DNA of 64,000 nucleotides from CAVUFH01 sp963740835 (GTDB taxonomy: Bacteria > Actinomycetota > Acidimicrobiia > IMCC26256 > PALSA-610): positions 1,612,001 to 1,676,000 of the forward strand of contig CAVUFH010000003.1 in assembly GCA_963740835.1 (NCBI GenBank), read 5' to 3'. The position numbers were made by a program, and so were the translations under genes. The notes below the pieces were generated by a model. It was not told the DNA's origin and did no database searches. It was given only the letters and a program-made list of their open reading frames with translations. This document shows, one piece after another, positions 53,801 through 62,789 of the stretch (positions are counted from its first letter, which is position 1; each line of letters starts with the position of its first letter).

Positions 53801-54038
53801 CCCATGCGTGGTGCACGCCCATCGGGTTGTTCGCGGTGATCGGCCCGTCGAGGAAGCGGAACTCCGGCGCCCCAGATCGGAGCGCGCGCAGCCGCCCGAA
53901 GGCGCCGGTCTCCTCCCAGTGCCGGAGCACCCGCGGCTCGACCTCGAGGGGGTTGTAGTGCGCGTCGATCGTGGGCTCCTCGGGCGGGCGGGGCGGCCCG
54001 AAAAGGCTAGCCGGAGGCCCGATGTCCGCCGGTGCCAC
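50832..54038 (-). CDS. ileS: Isoleucyl-tRNA synthetase
   Basis: A class I synthetase of 1,045-1,068 residues charging tRNA-Ile. The HIGH-like motif is GVHHAWG; zinc-type Cys pairs are in WCTRCG, VCWRCK and YRCEDCNE; WTTTPWTLPANVA is in the editing domain; the KMSKS loop reads EKFSKTG, an uncommon form. GTG at 54038 is the nearest standard start in frame. A stronger ribosome site (GAGGAG) lies six bases before an ATC codon at 53969, giving the usual length, so the true start may be non-standard or the base misread. A much longer open frame extends upstream to 56975 but is not protein-like. Confidence 0.9.
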   Translation of the reverse strand: MAPADIGPPASLFGPPRPPEEPTIDAHYNPLEVEPRVLRHWEETGAFGRLRALRSGAPEFRFLDGPITANNPMGVHHAWGRTLKDAVIRFHAMQGQSCRYQNGFDCQGLWVEVEVERALGFKGKPDIEAFGLDNFSQACRERVDEYAQVIAEQSARLGQWMDWDNSYFTYSDDNIEAIWLFLQKCFERAYLYEGHVPLPWCTRCGTSLSQHEMLGSYVETEDLSLYVAAPLKDGSGRELVLWTTTPWTLPANVAAAVHPTLRYEEIDFDGRRLVMSAAARKRLGFVDDAVLRSLEGAELVGLEFETFFPHLPVQQPVRHIVIPWDEIDPEEGTGIVHIAPGCGPEDYELSKEHSLAVIAPIDGQGNYVDGFDWLDGRNAAGVGDEIAERLHVADRVIRDELYPHSVPVCWRCKSHVLFRLVYEWFISVDDVREPMLAAAHTVEWDPSHIGSRMDDWLHNMGDWCISRKRYWGLPLPFYRCEDCNELTVVGSRAELRERAFEPERVDALPELHRPWIDDIKIRCASCAAPAARVPEVGDCWLDAGIVPFSTLGYFDDPEGWKSRFPAEWITEMREQVRLWFYSMLFMSVVLEGRAPYERVLSYERVISETGEKFSKTGHMIRFDDAVAEIGADPIRYLFSRQPPGSEARFGYDAGAQAQRRLAGLWNIASFFDTYASIDRVEMVEPGTLGDQLHLTDRWLLARTAQLIDVATDAMKREDTPTTVREFEDFAEEVSNWYVRVNRRRFWRASDDADKLACHSSLFVALRAAILVLAPIVPFVTDALWQQVIRKFSPEGADTPESVHHALWPETLAAWRDEELLEATRSVRAVISTALRLREEAKLRVRQPLPSVTIVAEPETRVALAAQQETIATELNVKRVDFAEDLSALEEDHLSLDFRRAGPVLRNQLDATKGELEELTDDDRADAIESIRSGRSVRLPGWTDDLPPEMFTFERHAAHGVKTAETQSGIVIALDTRLDDSLIHEGWARDVIRNVQTLRREAGLEVSDRIHLGLQIEDTELRDAAEAHLATIAAEVLATDVTFDGLADAVATREFKLAGATVLATVARS

Positions 54039-54077
54039 GCCGCACCGGCGACGCCGCGCACGACTACCGTCGTGCCC

Positions 54078-54554
54078 ATGCGCGGATTCCTGCTGTGCCT
54101 GTTCGCGGCGTTCTTGGCCCTGTTCGCAGGCTGCAGTGGAGACGACGACAACAGCTCCAGCACCACCACGGTCCACAGCACGGACGCGAGCGACACCACC
54201 GTGCCCGGTACGCCGACGCCCGAGGAACAGGAGCTCTCGGACCGGACCTTCGTATCGACCGAGGTCACCGGCCACGACCTCGTCAGCGGCACCAAGGTCA
54301 CGCTGACCTTCCCGAATCCGGCCGAGCTCACTGCCGACGCGGGCTGCAACTCGCTGGGCGGCAGCTTCACGATCGAAGGTGGCGCCCTCCTGGTGTCGCA
54401 GATGCAGTCCACGCTGAAGGGTTGCTCGGCCGAATTGCAGGCGCAGGACGAATGGTTGTCGCAGTTCCTGCAGTCGAACCCGAAGATCGGGCTCAGCGGC
54501 GACACGCTGACGCTGACCGGCAGCGACACCAAGATGACGCTCTCGAGCAAATAG
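54078..54554 (+). CDS. META-domain lipoprotein (HslJ-like)
   Basis: A 158-residue lipoprotein. MRGFLLCLFAAFLALFAGCS holds lipobox FAGC, then a Ser/Thr linker. The META domain reads RTFVSTEVTGHDL, LTADAGCNSLGGSFTIEG (two-Cys family pattern) and STLKGCSAELQAQDEWLSQF. META proteins are surface or secreted and some relate to heat or novobiocin resistance. It diverges from ileS. Confidence 0.82.
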   Translation: MRGFLLCLFAAFLALFAGCSGDDDNSSSTTTVHSTDASDTTVPGTPTPEEQELSDRTFVSTEVTGHDLVSGTKVTLTFPNPAELTADAGCNSLGGSFTIEGGALLVSQMQSTLKGCSAELQAQDEWLSQFLQSNPKIGLSGDTLTLTGSDTKMTLSSK

Positions 54555-54622
54555 GGCACGCCCGCGGAGGCCCAGAGCGCGGTCGATCCCGGGCGGCCGC
54601 TCGGATCCGCGACAATGGGTGC

Positions 54623-54964
54623 GTGGGAATGCGCACGGACTGCAAGCACTATGAGAGCCGGACCTATCCATCGGGCGACATCGTGCGGAAGTGCCGGATC
54701 GATCTCGCGCCCGAAGCGCCGTGGCAGTGCCCGGCCGACTGCGCCGGCTACGAGCGCCGCATGATCGACGCGGGCTGGCAGTACGGCACGCTCGGCGAAG
54801 CGCAGGGGCCGGCCGACAAGCCGCCCGAGCTCGGCGACGACGTCGCCCGGCTGCTCGACGAAGCCGAGGACATCGTGAACGCGGCCGGCGCCGAGCTGCG
54901 CGCCGAGCAGGTGCAGAAGCAGCGCAAGGGCCTGTTCCGCAAGAACAAGCGCAAGCGCCGCTGA
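54623..54964 (+). CDS. Small Cys-motif hypothetical protein
   Basis: A 113-residue protein. Four Cys in MRTDCKHYESRTYPSGDIVR, KCRIDLAPEAPWQCPADC could bind one zinc or iron (C-x17-C-x11-C-x3-C). The rest is helical with a very basic end KQRKGLFRKNKRKRR, which suggests nucleic-acid contact. GTG 54623 lies 6 bases after GACAAT, fitting a leaderless start; ATG 54629 is the alternative. Family not recognised. Confidence 0.6.
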   Translation: MGMRTDCKHYESRTYPSGDIVRKCRIDLAPEAPWQCPADCAGYERRMIDAGWQYGTLGEAQGPADKPPELGDDVARLLDEAEDIVNAAGAELRAEQVQKQRKGLFRKNKRKRR

Positions 54965-54980
54965 GCGCGCGCGTTCCCCG

Positions 54981-55943
54981 GTGGTCCACTTCTCCGCTGC
55001 GAAGCGTCCTGCCGCGTCCGAGCGGCACGCGATCCAGGCGGTGTGGATCGCGGTGGTGTGCTGGTCGGCCACCGCGCTGTTCGTCCGTGCCGCGCACGCC
55101 GACCCGCTCGTGTTCACGACGTGGCGGCTCTGGTTCTCGCTGCCGCCGCTCGCGCTGATCCTGTACGTTCGCACCCGGCGCGGTGAGCACGTCATGTTGC
55201 GAGCCGAGGGTGTGTCGCGCGTGCGGTGGGTGCTGCTCGTGCTGGGCGCGGGCGCGTTCTTCGCGTCCGCCGCCGGGAGCGCGTTCGTCGCGATCGACAA
55301 GACGCGCCTGCTCGACGTCACGCTGATCGGCGCGCTCCAGCCCGTCGTCATCATCATCGTCGCGGTGCTGTTCCTCGGCGAGCACATCGAGCGGCGACAC
55401 GCGTTGTACGCAGGGGTCGCCGTCGCGGGCACGATCTTGGTTGCGACATCGTCGTCCGGCAGTGGCACGTGGAGCCTCGCCGGCGAACTGATCGCGGTGC
55501 TGAGCCTCTTCCTCAACGCGGGTTGGTACCTGTACGGCCGCGTGCTCCGCAGCCGCGACGCGATCGACCCGTTCGCGTTCATGCTCGGCGTGCTGGCCGC
55601 GGCAGCCGTGCTCATGACGCCGATCGCCCTTATCAGTGCGGGCACGTTGACGTTGTCCCGCGATGCGTTCCTCTGGGCCGCGGCGACGATGGTGGTCGGC
55701 ACGACCGCGCACATCCTGTTGGTGTGGGCGCATCGTTACGTGCCCGCATCGAAGTCGGCGCCGCTGCTGCTCGCCGAACCGGTGCTGGTGGCGCTCGCAG
55801 CCTGGGTGTGCTTCGGCGAGGCGCTCGGCGCGGTCGAGATCGTGGGTTCGATCGCGGTGGTGGCGGCGCTGGCGGGGATGGTGCGCAGCCCCGCGGTCAC
55901 GCACGTCGAGGACGAGATCCCGGATCCCGCGCCCGCGACGTGA
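54981..55943 (+). CDS. EamA/DMT-superfamily transporter
   Basis: A 320-residue protein of about ten membrane segments in two EamA repeats (IAVVCWSATALFVRAAHADP; LAGELIAVLSLFLNAGWYLY). Glu/Asp-poor helices and GALQPVVIIIVAVLFLGEHI are typical of metabolite exporters. Substrate unknown. GTG 54981. A 6-bp hairpin at 55969-55984 follows. Confidence 0.8.
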   Translation: MVHFSAAKRPAASERHAIQAVWIAVVCWSATALFVRAAHADPLVFTTWRLWFSLPPLALILYVRTRRGEHVMLRAEGVSRVRWVLLVLGAGAFFASAAGSAFVAIDKTRLLDVTLIGALQPVVIIIVAVLFLGEHIERRHALYAGVAVAGTILVATSSSGSGTWSLAGELIAVLSLFLNAGWYLYGRVLRSRDAIDPFAFMLGVLAAAAVLMTPIALISAGTLTLSRDAFLWAAATMVVGTTAHILLVWAHRYVPASKSAPLLLAEPVLVALAAWVCFGEALGAVEIVGSIAVVAALAGMVRSPAVTHVEDEIPDPAPAT

Positions 55944-56129
55944 GCGGCCGCGCGCCCCACGGACCAGGTCCACCAGCCGGTGGAGCGCGGGTTGAGCGGC
56001 CGTGGAACGGGCGTCGATGGTGGCGCGCGAACGTGGGTGCGGCAATCCCGTCGTCCGCCGGGTCGGCGCGCGGCCGGGGCTAGGGTGCACGGTTTCACAC
56101 GCGGCGCTGCTGTCGCTGAGGAGGTCGCC

Positions 56130-57275
56130 GTGAGCGTGGGATCCGCGGAGGCGCGAGCTCAGATGACCGCCGCCGACATCGACGCGGTGTACCGCGTCGT
56201 CGACGACGCCCGCCGCAACTTCCTGATCACCGACGCGTACCACCGCTTGTCGTTGGACATGAAAGGGCTGATCGGCCCGCACGGCAGCTGGTGCACGTTC
56301 TCGACCTGGTCGTCCCGCACGATCGGTTACTTCATCCGGGGCGACATCGACCCGGTCACCGAGCACTGGCTCGCCGGGAGCCCCGCGTGGGTCCGGTTCG
56401 TCGTGCGCCGGCCCGTGCTCCACGTGAACCGGCTGATCAGTCGCTCGCGCCACCGGGCCGGTCCCCGGCTGCTCGCGCGCGGCAATCGCGAGATCTTCCT
56501 CGAGATCGCGGGCGAGTTCGCGCGGTTCATCGAGGAGTTCAGCACCGCCGCGACGCGCGACGACCGCCGCTGGCGTACATACCGGGCGACGATCACCGCG
56601 TCGCCCGCGAGCGAGCTGTTCCCGGCGGCCGACATCGAGCTCATGCGCAACGGGTTCGGCGCCTACTACTCCGCCATCCACGAGCACGATGTGCGGAAGC
56701 AGGCGGAATTGGTGCTGCTCGGCAACATCCTGCTCGCCGACTACGAGCAGCAGCGGGTCGATCCGATCGTGCGCTCGGCGCTCAGCCTGTTCCCGAGCCG
56801 GCTGCTGAACGACGACCCGGCCGACCCCGAGCTGCTCACGGTCCGCGCGAAGAAACCATGGGCGCTGCAGGACAAAGGACGGCTGCGCACGTGGATCGAC
56901 GCCACTTACGCGCGGTTGGTGACACGGTTCCGGATGGCGATCGTTCTCCCGGCCGGGCGGCCGCTGCGCGAGCACAGCGAGCTGATCTGCGTCGGGGCCG
57001 GGTTGCCGAAGCCGGCTGACGGTGACGCGCTCTACGCGTCACGGCTCGCGTTGTTGCGCAACCACGAGCTGGTCGAGGTGTGGAACGCGCACGACCACGC
57101 GCGCGGTGCGTACCGCGCCGCGAAGGCGCGGAACTGGGCCCGCCTCGGTGACCGGATGAACTGCATCGTCAACGTGTTCCGCGCGAGGCAGGAGCGCGAG
57201 GCGTTGTACGAGATCGAGCCGTTGACGGCTGCAGAGCGGCGCGTCGCCCAAGGGTTGCCACCCGAGCGCCCCTGA
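56130..57275 (+). CDS. Unknown protein paired with a DUF2236 oxygenase
   Basis: A 381-residue protein not recognised. GTG 56130 follows GAGGAGG; an earlier frame start is low-complexity. It is helix-rich and Arg-rich, with FSTWSSRTIGYFIRGDIDP, EIAGEFARFIEEFST and a late HELVEVWNAHDHARGAYR. It starts 11 bases before the DUF2236 gene in the same operon and has similar His-rich helical make-up (about 20-residue DxxxxHxH-like patterns), so it may be a partner or distant relative. Confidence 0.6.
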   Translation: MSVGSAEARAQMTAADIDAVYRVVDDARRNFLITDAYHRLSLDMKGLIGPHGSWCTFSTWSSRTIGYFIRGDIDPVTEHWLAGSPAWVRFVVRRPVLHVNRLISRSRHRAGPRLLARGNREIFLEIAGEFARFIEEFSTAATRDDRRWRTYRATITASPASELFPAADIELMRNGFGAYYSAIHEHDVRKQAELVLLGNILLADYEQQRVDPIVRSALSLFPSRLLNDDPADPELLTVRAKKPWALQDKGRLRTWIDATYARLVTRFRMAIVLPAGRPLREHSELICVGAGLPKPADGDALYASRLALLRNHELVEVWNAHDHARGAYRAAKARNWARLGDRMNCIVNVFRARQEREALYEIEPLTAAERRVAQGLPPERP

Positions 57276-57286
57276 ACCCGATTGCC

Positions 57287-58546
57287 ATGACCCGGCCGCC
57301 GTTCACGGACTCCTACCTCGACGCGCTGCGCGGGCACGGCGATCCGTTCGCGGACGCGGTCATCGCCGACTTCGTGCAGGTACAACACGTCACGGATCCA
57401 CAGTACGTGGTGCAGCAGCTGATCCAGCACCAGCGCCGGCTGCCACCGGCCGAGCAGATCCCGTCGGTGCGCGCGTACTTCGACACGCCGGTTCCGTTGC
57501 CGGCCTGGGCTGATGTCGCGGTGCTGCGGCGGGGCCAGGAGATCTTTCGCGTCCTCGGCGTGCACATCGCGAGTGCGTTGTTCTGTGCGTCGCTCCCGAT
57601 GAGCTACGCCGCGGTCGATGGTTCGCAGGTCCTGACCCGGACGGCGCAGCTGGTGTCGAACACCCGTCGGCGCCTCGCGCACACAGGCGAGATGCTGCTC
57701 GACGTCATGGGTGCGAACGACGATCGTGCCGCGCTCCCGTTCGCTCCCGACACCCACGCGTACGACGCGCCGCACGGCGTGCGGCTGTTCCACGCTGCGG
57801 TCCGGCACCTGCTGCGCAATGACGCCGAGTACCAGCAGGCCCAACCCGGCGAGCCGATCAACCAGGAGGACCTGCTCGGCACGCTCACCGTGTTCACGGT
57901 TGTCGTGGTCGAGGCGCTCGAACGCTTCGGCGTACACCTCGACGCTGCGCAGCGGGATGCGTACGTGCGCCTGTGGCTGACTGCGGGATATCTCCTCGGC
58001 ATCGACCCGAACGCACTGCTCTCCCGGCGCGATGCCGGCGACGTCGCAATCGGCTGGGACGAGCTGGTGGACTTGCGCGACACGATCGCGCACCGGCACG
58101 TGGGGCCGAGTGCCTCGGGGCAACTGCTCATGGCCGCGCTGCTCGAGGAGGAATCCGAGCCGCTGCCGTTCCCGTTCCGCGGTCTGCCGGGGGCGTGCAC
58201 GCGCGCGCTCATCGGCGCCGAGTACAGCGAGTACCTCGCGATCCCACCCGCGGGCTGGACCCGCCTCTTGCTACAACCGCTGCCCGTCGTCAACCGGCTG
58301 CTCTTCAACCGTCGCTACTACGACCTCTCGGGTTGGCTGTTCGCGCGCGTCACCCGCAGCATGTACCGCAACTGGATCGCGGTCGCGAACGCCGACACCG
58401 ATGGCGGTCATCCGCAGCGATACCGACCGGTCTGGCGCGCGTGGAACCTCGAACCGGCGACGGAACGCGCGCAACGCGTCGTGCGCCATCCGGTGCGTGT
58501 GACCCAGCGCCGGCGCACGCTCGGCACCGCGTTCGCCGCGCGCTGA
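57287..58546 (+). CDS. DUF2236 (MpaB/latex-clearing-like) oxygenase
   Basis: A 419-residue helical protein. RRGQEIFRVLGVHIASALFC, SYAAVDGSQVLTRTAQLVSN, NQEDLLGTLTVFTVVVVEAL and GYLLGIDPNAL resemble the Lcp/MpaB family, which binds heme b through a conserved His and cleaves C=C bonds with O2. Candidate ligands are His in VHIASA and VRLFHAAVRH. The real substrate is unknown. Operon with the preceding unknown gene. Confidence 0.75.
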   Translation: MTRPPFTDSYLDALRGHGDPFADAVIADFVQVQHVTDPQYVVQQLIQHQRRLPPAEQIPSVRAYFDTPVPLPAWADVAVLRRGQEIFRVLGVHIASALFCASLPMSYAAVDGSQVLTRTAQLVSNTRRRLAHTGEMLLDVMGANDDRAALPFAPDTHAYDAPHGVRLFHAAVRHLLRNDAEYQQAQPGEPINQEDLLGTLTVFTVVVVEALERFGVHLDAAQRDAYVRLWLTAGYLLGIDPNALLSRRDAGDVAIGWDELVDLRDTIAHRHVGPSASGQLLMAALLEEESEPLPFPFRGLPGACTRALIGAEYSEYLAIPPAGWTRLLLQPLPVVNRLLFNRRYYDLSGWLFARVTRSMYRNWIAVANADTDGGHPQRYRPVWRAWNLEPATERAQRVVRHPVRVTQRRRTLGTAFAAR

Positions 58547-58628
58547 CGGCCCGACGTTCGGGCTCCGGGGGGCAGACGCGCAGGTCGGTCTACGATGCGG
58601 CGGGGGCAGTCGTCGGAAAGGCCGACCA

Positions 58629-61600
58629 GTGGAGTTTCGGATACTCGGTCCGCTCGAGGTGATCGGTCCCGATGGTCCGCTGTTGCTCCGCGGGGCCAAG
58701 CGCCGCGGGCTGCTCGCATTCCTGCTCGTGCAGCGCGGGCAGGTCATCTCCTCGGACCGCCTGGTCGAAGCGCTCGGTGACGGCGAAGCCGGGAGCGGCG
58801 CGCTCGGCACGATCCAGACGTACCTCTCGCAGTTGCGCAAGATCTTGCCGCAGGTCGGCGGCGAGCTGGTGACCCAGCCATCGGGCTACGTGTTCGACGT
58901 GCCCGACGACGCGGTCGACGCGGCCCGCTTCGAAGCCATGGTGCGCGCCGCGGGCGCGGAGCCGGACTCCGGCGGCCGGTTGCGCCTGCTCGACGGGGCG
59001 CTCGGACTGTGGCGAGGCGCCGCGCTCGAAGAGTTCGCGTGGTCGTGGGCACTCACCGAACGGGCGCGACTCGAACGCCGCCGCCTCGACGCGCTGTCGC
59101 TGCGCGCGGAGACGCGCCTCGAGCGCGGTGAGTATCTCGAAGCGCTGAGTGAGCTCGACTCGCTCACCGAGGAGTATCCGCTCGACGAGCGGCTCTGCGG
59201 GCAACGCATGCTGGCGGCCTACCGGGCCGGCCGGCAGGCCGAGGCGTTGCGCGCCTTCCAGCAACTGCGCCGCAACCTCGCGCACGAGCTCGGATTGGAA
59301 CCGAGCCCCGAGCTCGTCGAGCTCGAACGCCGGCTACTCGATCACGACCCGACGTTGCGCGCGGGCGCCCAGGTCCGCGCTGGCAGCGGCCTCGACCACG
59401 AGGTGGCGGCGCGTGGGGGCGGCCGGACGGGCGCGGCCAGCGATCAGGTCACCGAGTACACCGACGCGCTGCGGAGCATCCGCGCGTCGTCGCACCTGAA
59501 GCTCGGGCTCGCGACCGTCGCGGTGTTGATCACCGATCTCGTCGGTTCCGCGTCGTTGCGCACGAGCCTCGGTGACCATCGTGCTGACGAGATCGAACGA
59601 TGGCACGAAGGCATCCTCACCAAGGCCGTCGCTGATTACCAGGGCACGATCGTGAAGCGGCTGGGCGACGGCGCGATGGCTGTGTTCACGACCGCGACCG
59701 ACGCGGTGGCCGCCGCGGCTGCGATCCAGACCCGGCTCGCGCGCGAGAGCCGGACCAAGGCGGCCGCGCTGCAAGTGCGCATCGGTGTCAGCGCGGGGGA
59801 AGTCGTCGTCGAGGAAGACGACGTGCGCGGGCTCCCGCCGACGGAAGCAGCCCGGTTGTGCGCACGTGCCAAGGGCGGCCAGATCCTCACGACCCAATTG
59901 GTGCAGCACCTCGCGGCCGCGCGCAGTGCCGCGTCGTTCCTGCCGTTCGGCGCGTTCGAGCTGAAGGGTTTGCCCGGGCCGACGCCGCTCTACGAAGTGC
60001 CGTGGCCCGTCGGCGGCGGCGAGACCGTGCCCGTCCCCGATCCGCTCACGGCCGAGCGCCAGTTCTCGTTCGTGGGCCGGCACGCCGAGCTCGGTGCGCT
60101 CGCCACCATCTGGACCGAGGCGTGCGACACCAGCGGTTTCGGCACCGCGCTCGTCACCGGCGAAGCCGGTGCGGGAAAATCCCGGCTCACCTCCGAGTTC
60201 GCGCAGTCGATCGGCGCCGTCGGCCACACCATCCTCTACGGCCGCTGCGACGAGGTCGCGGGCTACCCGTTCCAACCGATCGCGGAGTGGCTTCGTCACT
60301 ATCTCGCGCACGCTTCACCGGCCGGCGTCGGCATGGTGCGCGCCCGCCACGGCGCCGAGCTGTCGCGGCTCGTCCCCGAACTGGTGAGTGCGCACTTCGC
60401 CTCCGATCACGCGCAGGCGAGCGCGGATCACGGCGACCCGTACCCGCTGTACGAAGCGGTACTCGGCTGGCTCACGCTCGTCGCCGACGGCGGCCCGGTG
60501 CTCCTCGTGCTCGACGACCTGCAGTGGGCTTCGCGGCCGACGCTGGCCGCGCTGCGACACCTCGTGGCCGCGTCTCCCCGGTTCCCCGGGATGCTCGTCG
60601 CGACGTGCCGCGACGACGACGTGCCCGAACAGGAGCTCGCTGCGCTGCTCGGCCGGCTCGAACGCGCCGGCAGTTCGGTGCGGCGCGTGCAGCTCGGTGG
60701 GCTCGAAGCCGCGGATGTCGTCGCCATGGTCAGCGAGTCGCTCGGCACTGCCGCGGCCGAGCCGGTGCGCGACCTCGCGCGCGAGATACACACCGAGTCG
60801 GGCGGCAACCCGCTCTTCGTCACCTCGCTCGCGCAGCAGCTGGAGTCCGACGACCTGATGCGGCTGCGGGCGACGCGCCAACCGGTACGGCCGCCGGAAC
60901 GGGTCATGGAGCTCGTCGTGAACCGCGTGTCGCGCCTCGAGCCGGCGACGGCCGAGCTCTTGCGCAAGGCCGCGGTGACCGGTCCCGAGTTCGAGTTCTC
61001 ACTGTTGCGCATCGTGGCCGACGACACCGACGACGATCAGCTGCTCGACATCCTCGCCACGGCGGTGCAGGCGCGATATCTCGTCGAGCTGCCCGGAACG
61101 CCGCTGCGCTACCGGTTCCCGCACGGCGTGGTGCGCAACGCGTTGCTCGAAACCGTGCCCGTGAGCCAGCGCATGCGGTTGCACAAGCTGGCCGGACGCG
61201 GCCTCGAACAGCTCGGCCGCGCTGCCGACGACCGCACGATCGCGTCGCTCGCGTACCACTTCTCCCAGGCCGCCGGCCTCGGCGAGGCGGATCGCGCGGT
61301 CAACTACTGCCAGCTCGCGGCCGACGTCGCGACGCAGCAACTCGCACATGAAGAGGCGGTCGCGTGGTACCAGCGCGCGCTCGAGGTCGCCGAGGCCGAA
61401 GGCGCGAGCGACGAGGTCCGCTACGAACTCCTCCTCGCGGTCGGCCGCGCCCAAGTGTGTGCGGGCGACAAGGAATCACGTACGAGCCTCTTTCGCGCCT
61501 ACCGAGTCGCCCGCGACATCGGTGACGCGACGCGCGCCGCCGAAGCAGTGCTCTCGCTCAATCGCGGGTTCTTCGCGCGCACGGGCGAGACCGACGACGA

Positions 61601-62789
61601 GGCCGTCGAAGCGCTCGAAGCAACGCTCGCGCTGTTCGCCGACGAGGAAGACGACGGCACCAAGGCCGCGTTGCTCGCCGCCCTCGCTTCGGAACTGGTC
61701 TGGTCCGAAGACGGTGACCGCCGGTTCGCGCTCAGCGACGAGGCGCTCGCGATGGCCCGGCACGCGGCCGATCCGCGTGCGCTCGCGCGAGTGCTCGGCC
61801 TGCGGAACATGACGATCCTCGCGCCCGACACGCTGGGCGAGCGCACGGCGAACTGTTACGAGCTTCTCGGTCTCGCCGAAGAAGTACAGGACGAGATCAT
61901 CCGCTTCGACGCCGCGTTCCACCGCGGTGGTACCGCGCTCGAAGCCGGCGACGCTGATGCCGCCAACGACATGGTGGAGGTCGCGGCGCGGGTCGCGGAC
62001 CGTCTCCGTCAACCGCGGTTGTTGTGGCGGGCGCGCTTGATGCAGACCGCGCAGGCTGTGTTCCGCGGCGCGCTCGACGACGCCGACTACTTCGCGGCCG
62101 AAGCCGTCGAGCTCGGTCGCCGGGCCGGGCAGGGGAGCGAGGCGTTCCTCTTCTACACCGAGCAGCTGCTGGAGATCCGCCGCTGGCAGGGCCGGCTCGA
62201 CGAGCACCTCGGGCAGCTGAAGCCGTTCGCGGGCCAGGCCAACTGGGACTTCGGCTACGCGATCACCCGCTACCTCTACGAAGCCGGCGACGTCGACGGT
62301 GCGCTGCAGATCTACCGCGACGCGGTCAGCGAAGGCTTCCTCCCGCTGCGCCGCGACATGCTCGTCGCGCCGTCGCTCTACAACCTCGCGTTCCTCGCCG
62401 CGCGCGAGGGTGACGTCGCGACCGCCGAGGGGTTGTACGAGGCGCTCCGTCCGTTCGCGGACTCGTTCGCGAACACGACGATCGCCAAGCCGGTCGGCTG
62501 GCACTACCTCGGACTGCTCGCGGCGACGATGGGCAAGATCGAGACGGCCGAGTCCTACCTGCGCAAGGCGATCGGCGTCCACGACATCGTGGGCGCGCCG
62601 CTGTTCCGTGCCGAGAGCGAGATCGAACTCGCGCGTGTGCTCCTCGACGGCGGCCGCGACACCGATGCCGAGGAACTGCTCACGAGTGCCCGCGCCACCG
62701 CAGAGGCGCGTGGCTCCGCGCTGCTTGGGCGTCAGTGCGATCGACCGAGTACTGCACCGGCCGCGAGCGCGAGGCACAACGGCGGGTAG
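58629..62789 (+). CDS. Large SARP/BTAD regulator with cyclase and AAA domains
   Basis: A 1,386-residue one-piece regulator. Residues 1-90: OmpR-type winged helix (FRILGPLEVIGPDGPLLLRG, QTYLSQLRKIL). 100-245: BTAD helices (EEYPLDERLCGQRMLAAYRA, FQQLRRNLAHELGLEPSPEL). 290-460: class III nucleotidyl cyclase (LITDLVGSASL and KRLGDGAMAVF keep both metal Asp). 480-800: AAA ATPase (GEAGAGKSRL, VLLVLDDLQWAS). 850-1,386: TPR-like repeats. The usual transition-state Asn position reads PTEAARL, so cyclase activity is uncertain. GTG 58629, GGAAAG before it, with TACGAT upstream as possible -10. Target genes unknown. Confidence 0.85.
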   Translation: MEFRILGPLEVIGPDGPLLLRGAKRRGLLAFLLVQRGQVISSDRLVEALGDGEAGSGALGTIQTYLSQLRKILPQVGGELVTQPSGYVFDVPDDAVDAARFEAMVRAAGAEPDSGGRLRLLDGALGLWRGAALEEFAWSWALTERARLERRRLDALSLRAETRLERGEYLEALSELDSLTEEYPLDERLCGQRMLAAYRAGRQAEALRAFQQLRRNLAHELGLEPSPELVELERRLLDHDPTLRAGAQVRAGSGLDHEVAARGGGRTGAASDQVTEYTDALRSIRASSHLKLGLATVAVLITDLVGSASLRTSLGDHRADEIERWHEGILTKAVADYQGTIVKRLGDGAMAVFTTATDAVAAAAAIQTRLARESRTKAAALQVRIGVSAGEVVVEEDDVRGLPPTEAARLCARAKGGQILTTQLVQHLAAARSAASFLPFGAFELKGLPGPTPLYEVPWPVGGGETVPVPDPLTAERQFSFVGRHAELGALATIWTEACDTSGFGTALVTGEAGAGKSRLTSEFAQSIGAVGHTILYGRCDEVAGYPFQPIAEWLRHYLAHASPAGVGMVRARHGAELSRLVPELVSAHFASDHAQASADHGDPYPLYEAVLGWLTLVADGGPVLLVLDDLQWASRPTLAALRHLVAASPRFPGMLVATCRDDDVPEQELAALLGRLERAGSSVRRVQLGGLEAADVVAMVSESLGTAAAEPVRDLAREIHTESGGNPLFVTSLAQQLESDDLMRLRATRQPVRPPERVMELVVNRVSRLEPATAELLRKAAVTGPEFEFSLLRIVADDTDDDQLLDILATAVQARYLVELPGTPLRYRFPHGVVRNALLETVPVSQRMRLHKLAGRGLEQLGRAADDRTIASLAYHFSQAAGLGEADRAVNYCQLAADVATQQLAHEEAVAWYQRALEVAEAEGASDEVRYELLLAVGRAQVCAGDKESRTSLFRAYRVARDIGDATRAAEAVLSLNRGFFARTGETDDEAVEALEATLALFADEEDDGTKAALLAALASELVWSEDGDRRFALSDEALAMARHAADPRALARVLGLRNMTILAPDTLGERTANCYELLGLAEEVQDEIIRFDAAFHRGGTALEAGDADAANDMVEVAARVADRLRQPRLLWRARLMQTAQAVFRGALDDADYFAAEAVELGRRAGQGSEAFLFYTEQLLEIRRWQGRLDEHLGQLKPFAGQANWDFGYAITRYLYEAGDVDGALQIYRDAVSEGFLPLRRDMLVAPSLYNLAFLAAREGDVATAEGLYEALRPFADSFANTTIAKPVGWHYLGLLAATMGKIETAESYLRKAIGVHDIVGAPLFRAESEIELARVLLDGGRDTDAEELLTSARATAEARGSALLGRQCDRPSTAPAASARHNGG

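Noticed and set aside
54039..56975. Upstream part of a 2,047-codon minus-strand open frame that includes ileS
   Set aside because: Beyond the ileS start it is Arg/His/Asp-rich shadow sequence opposite the DMT transporter and lipoprotein genes, with no domain.
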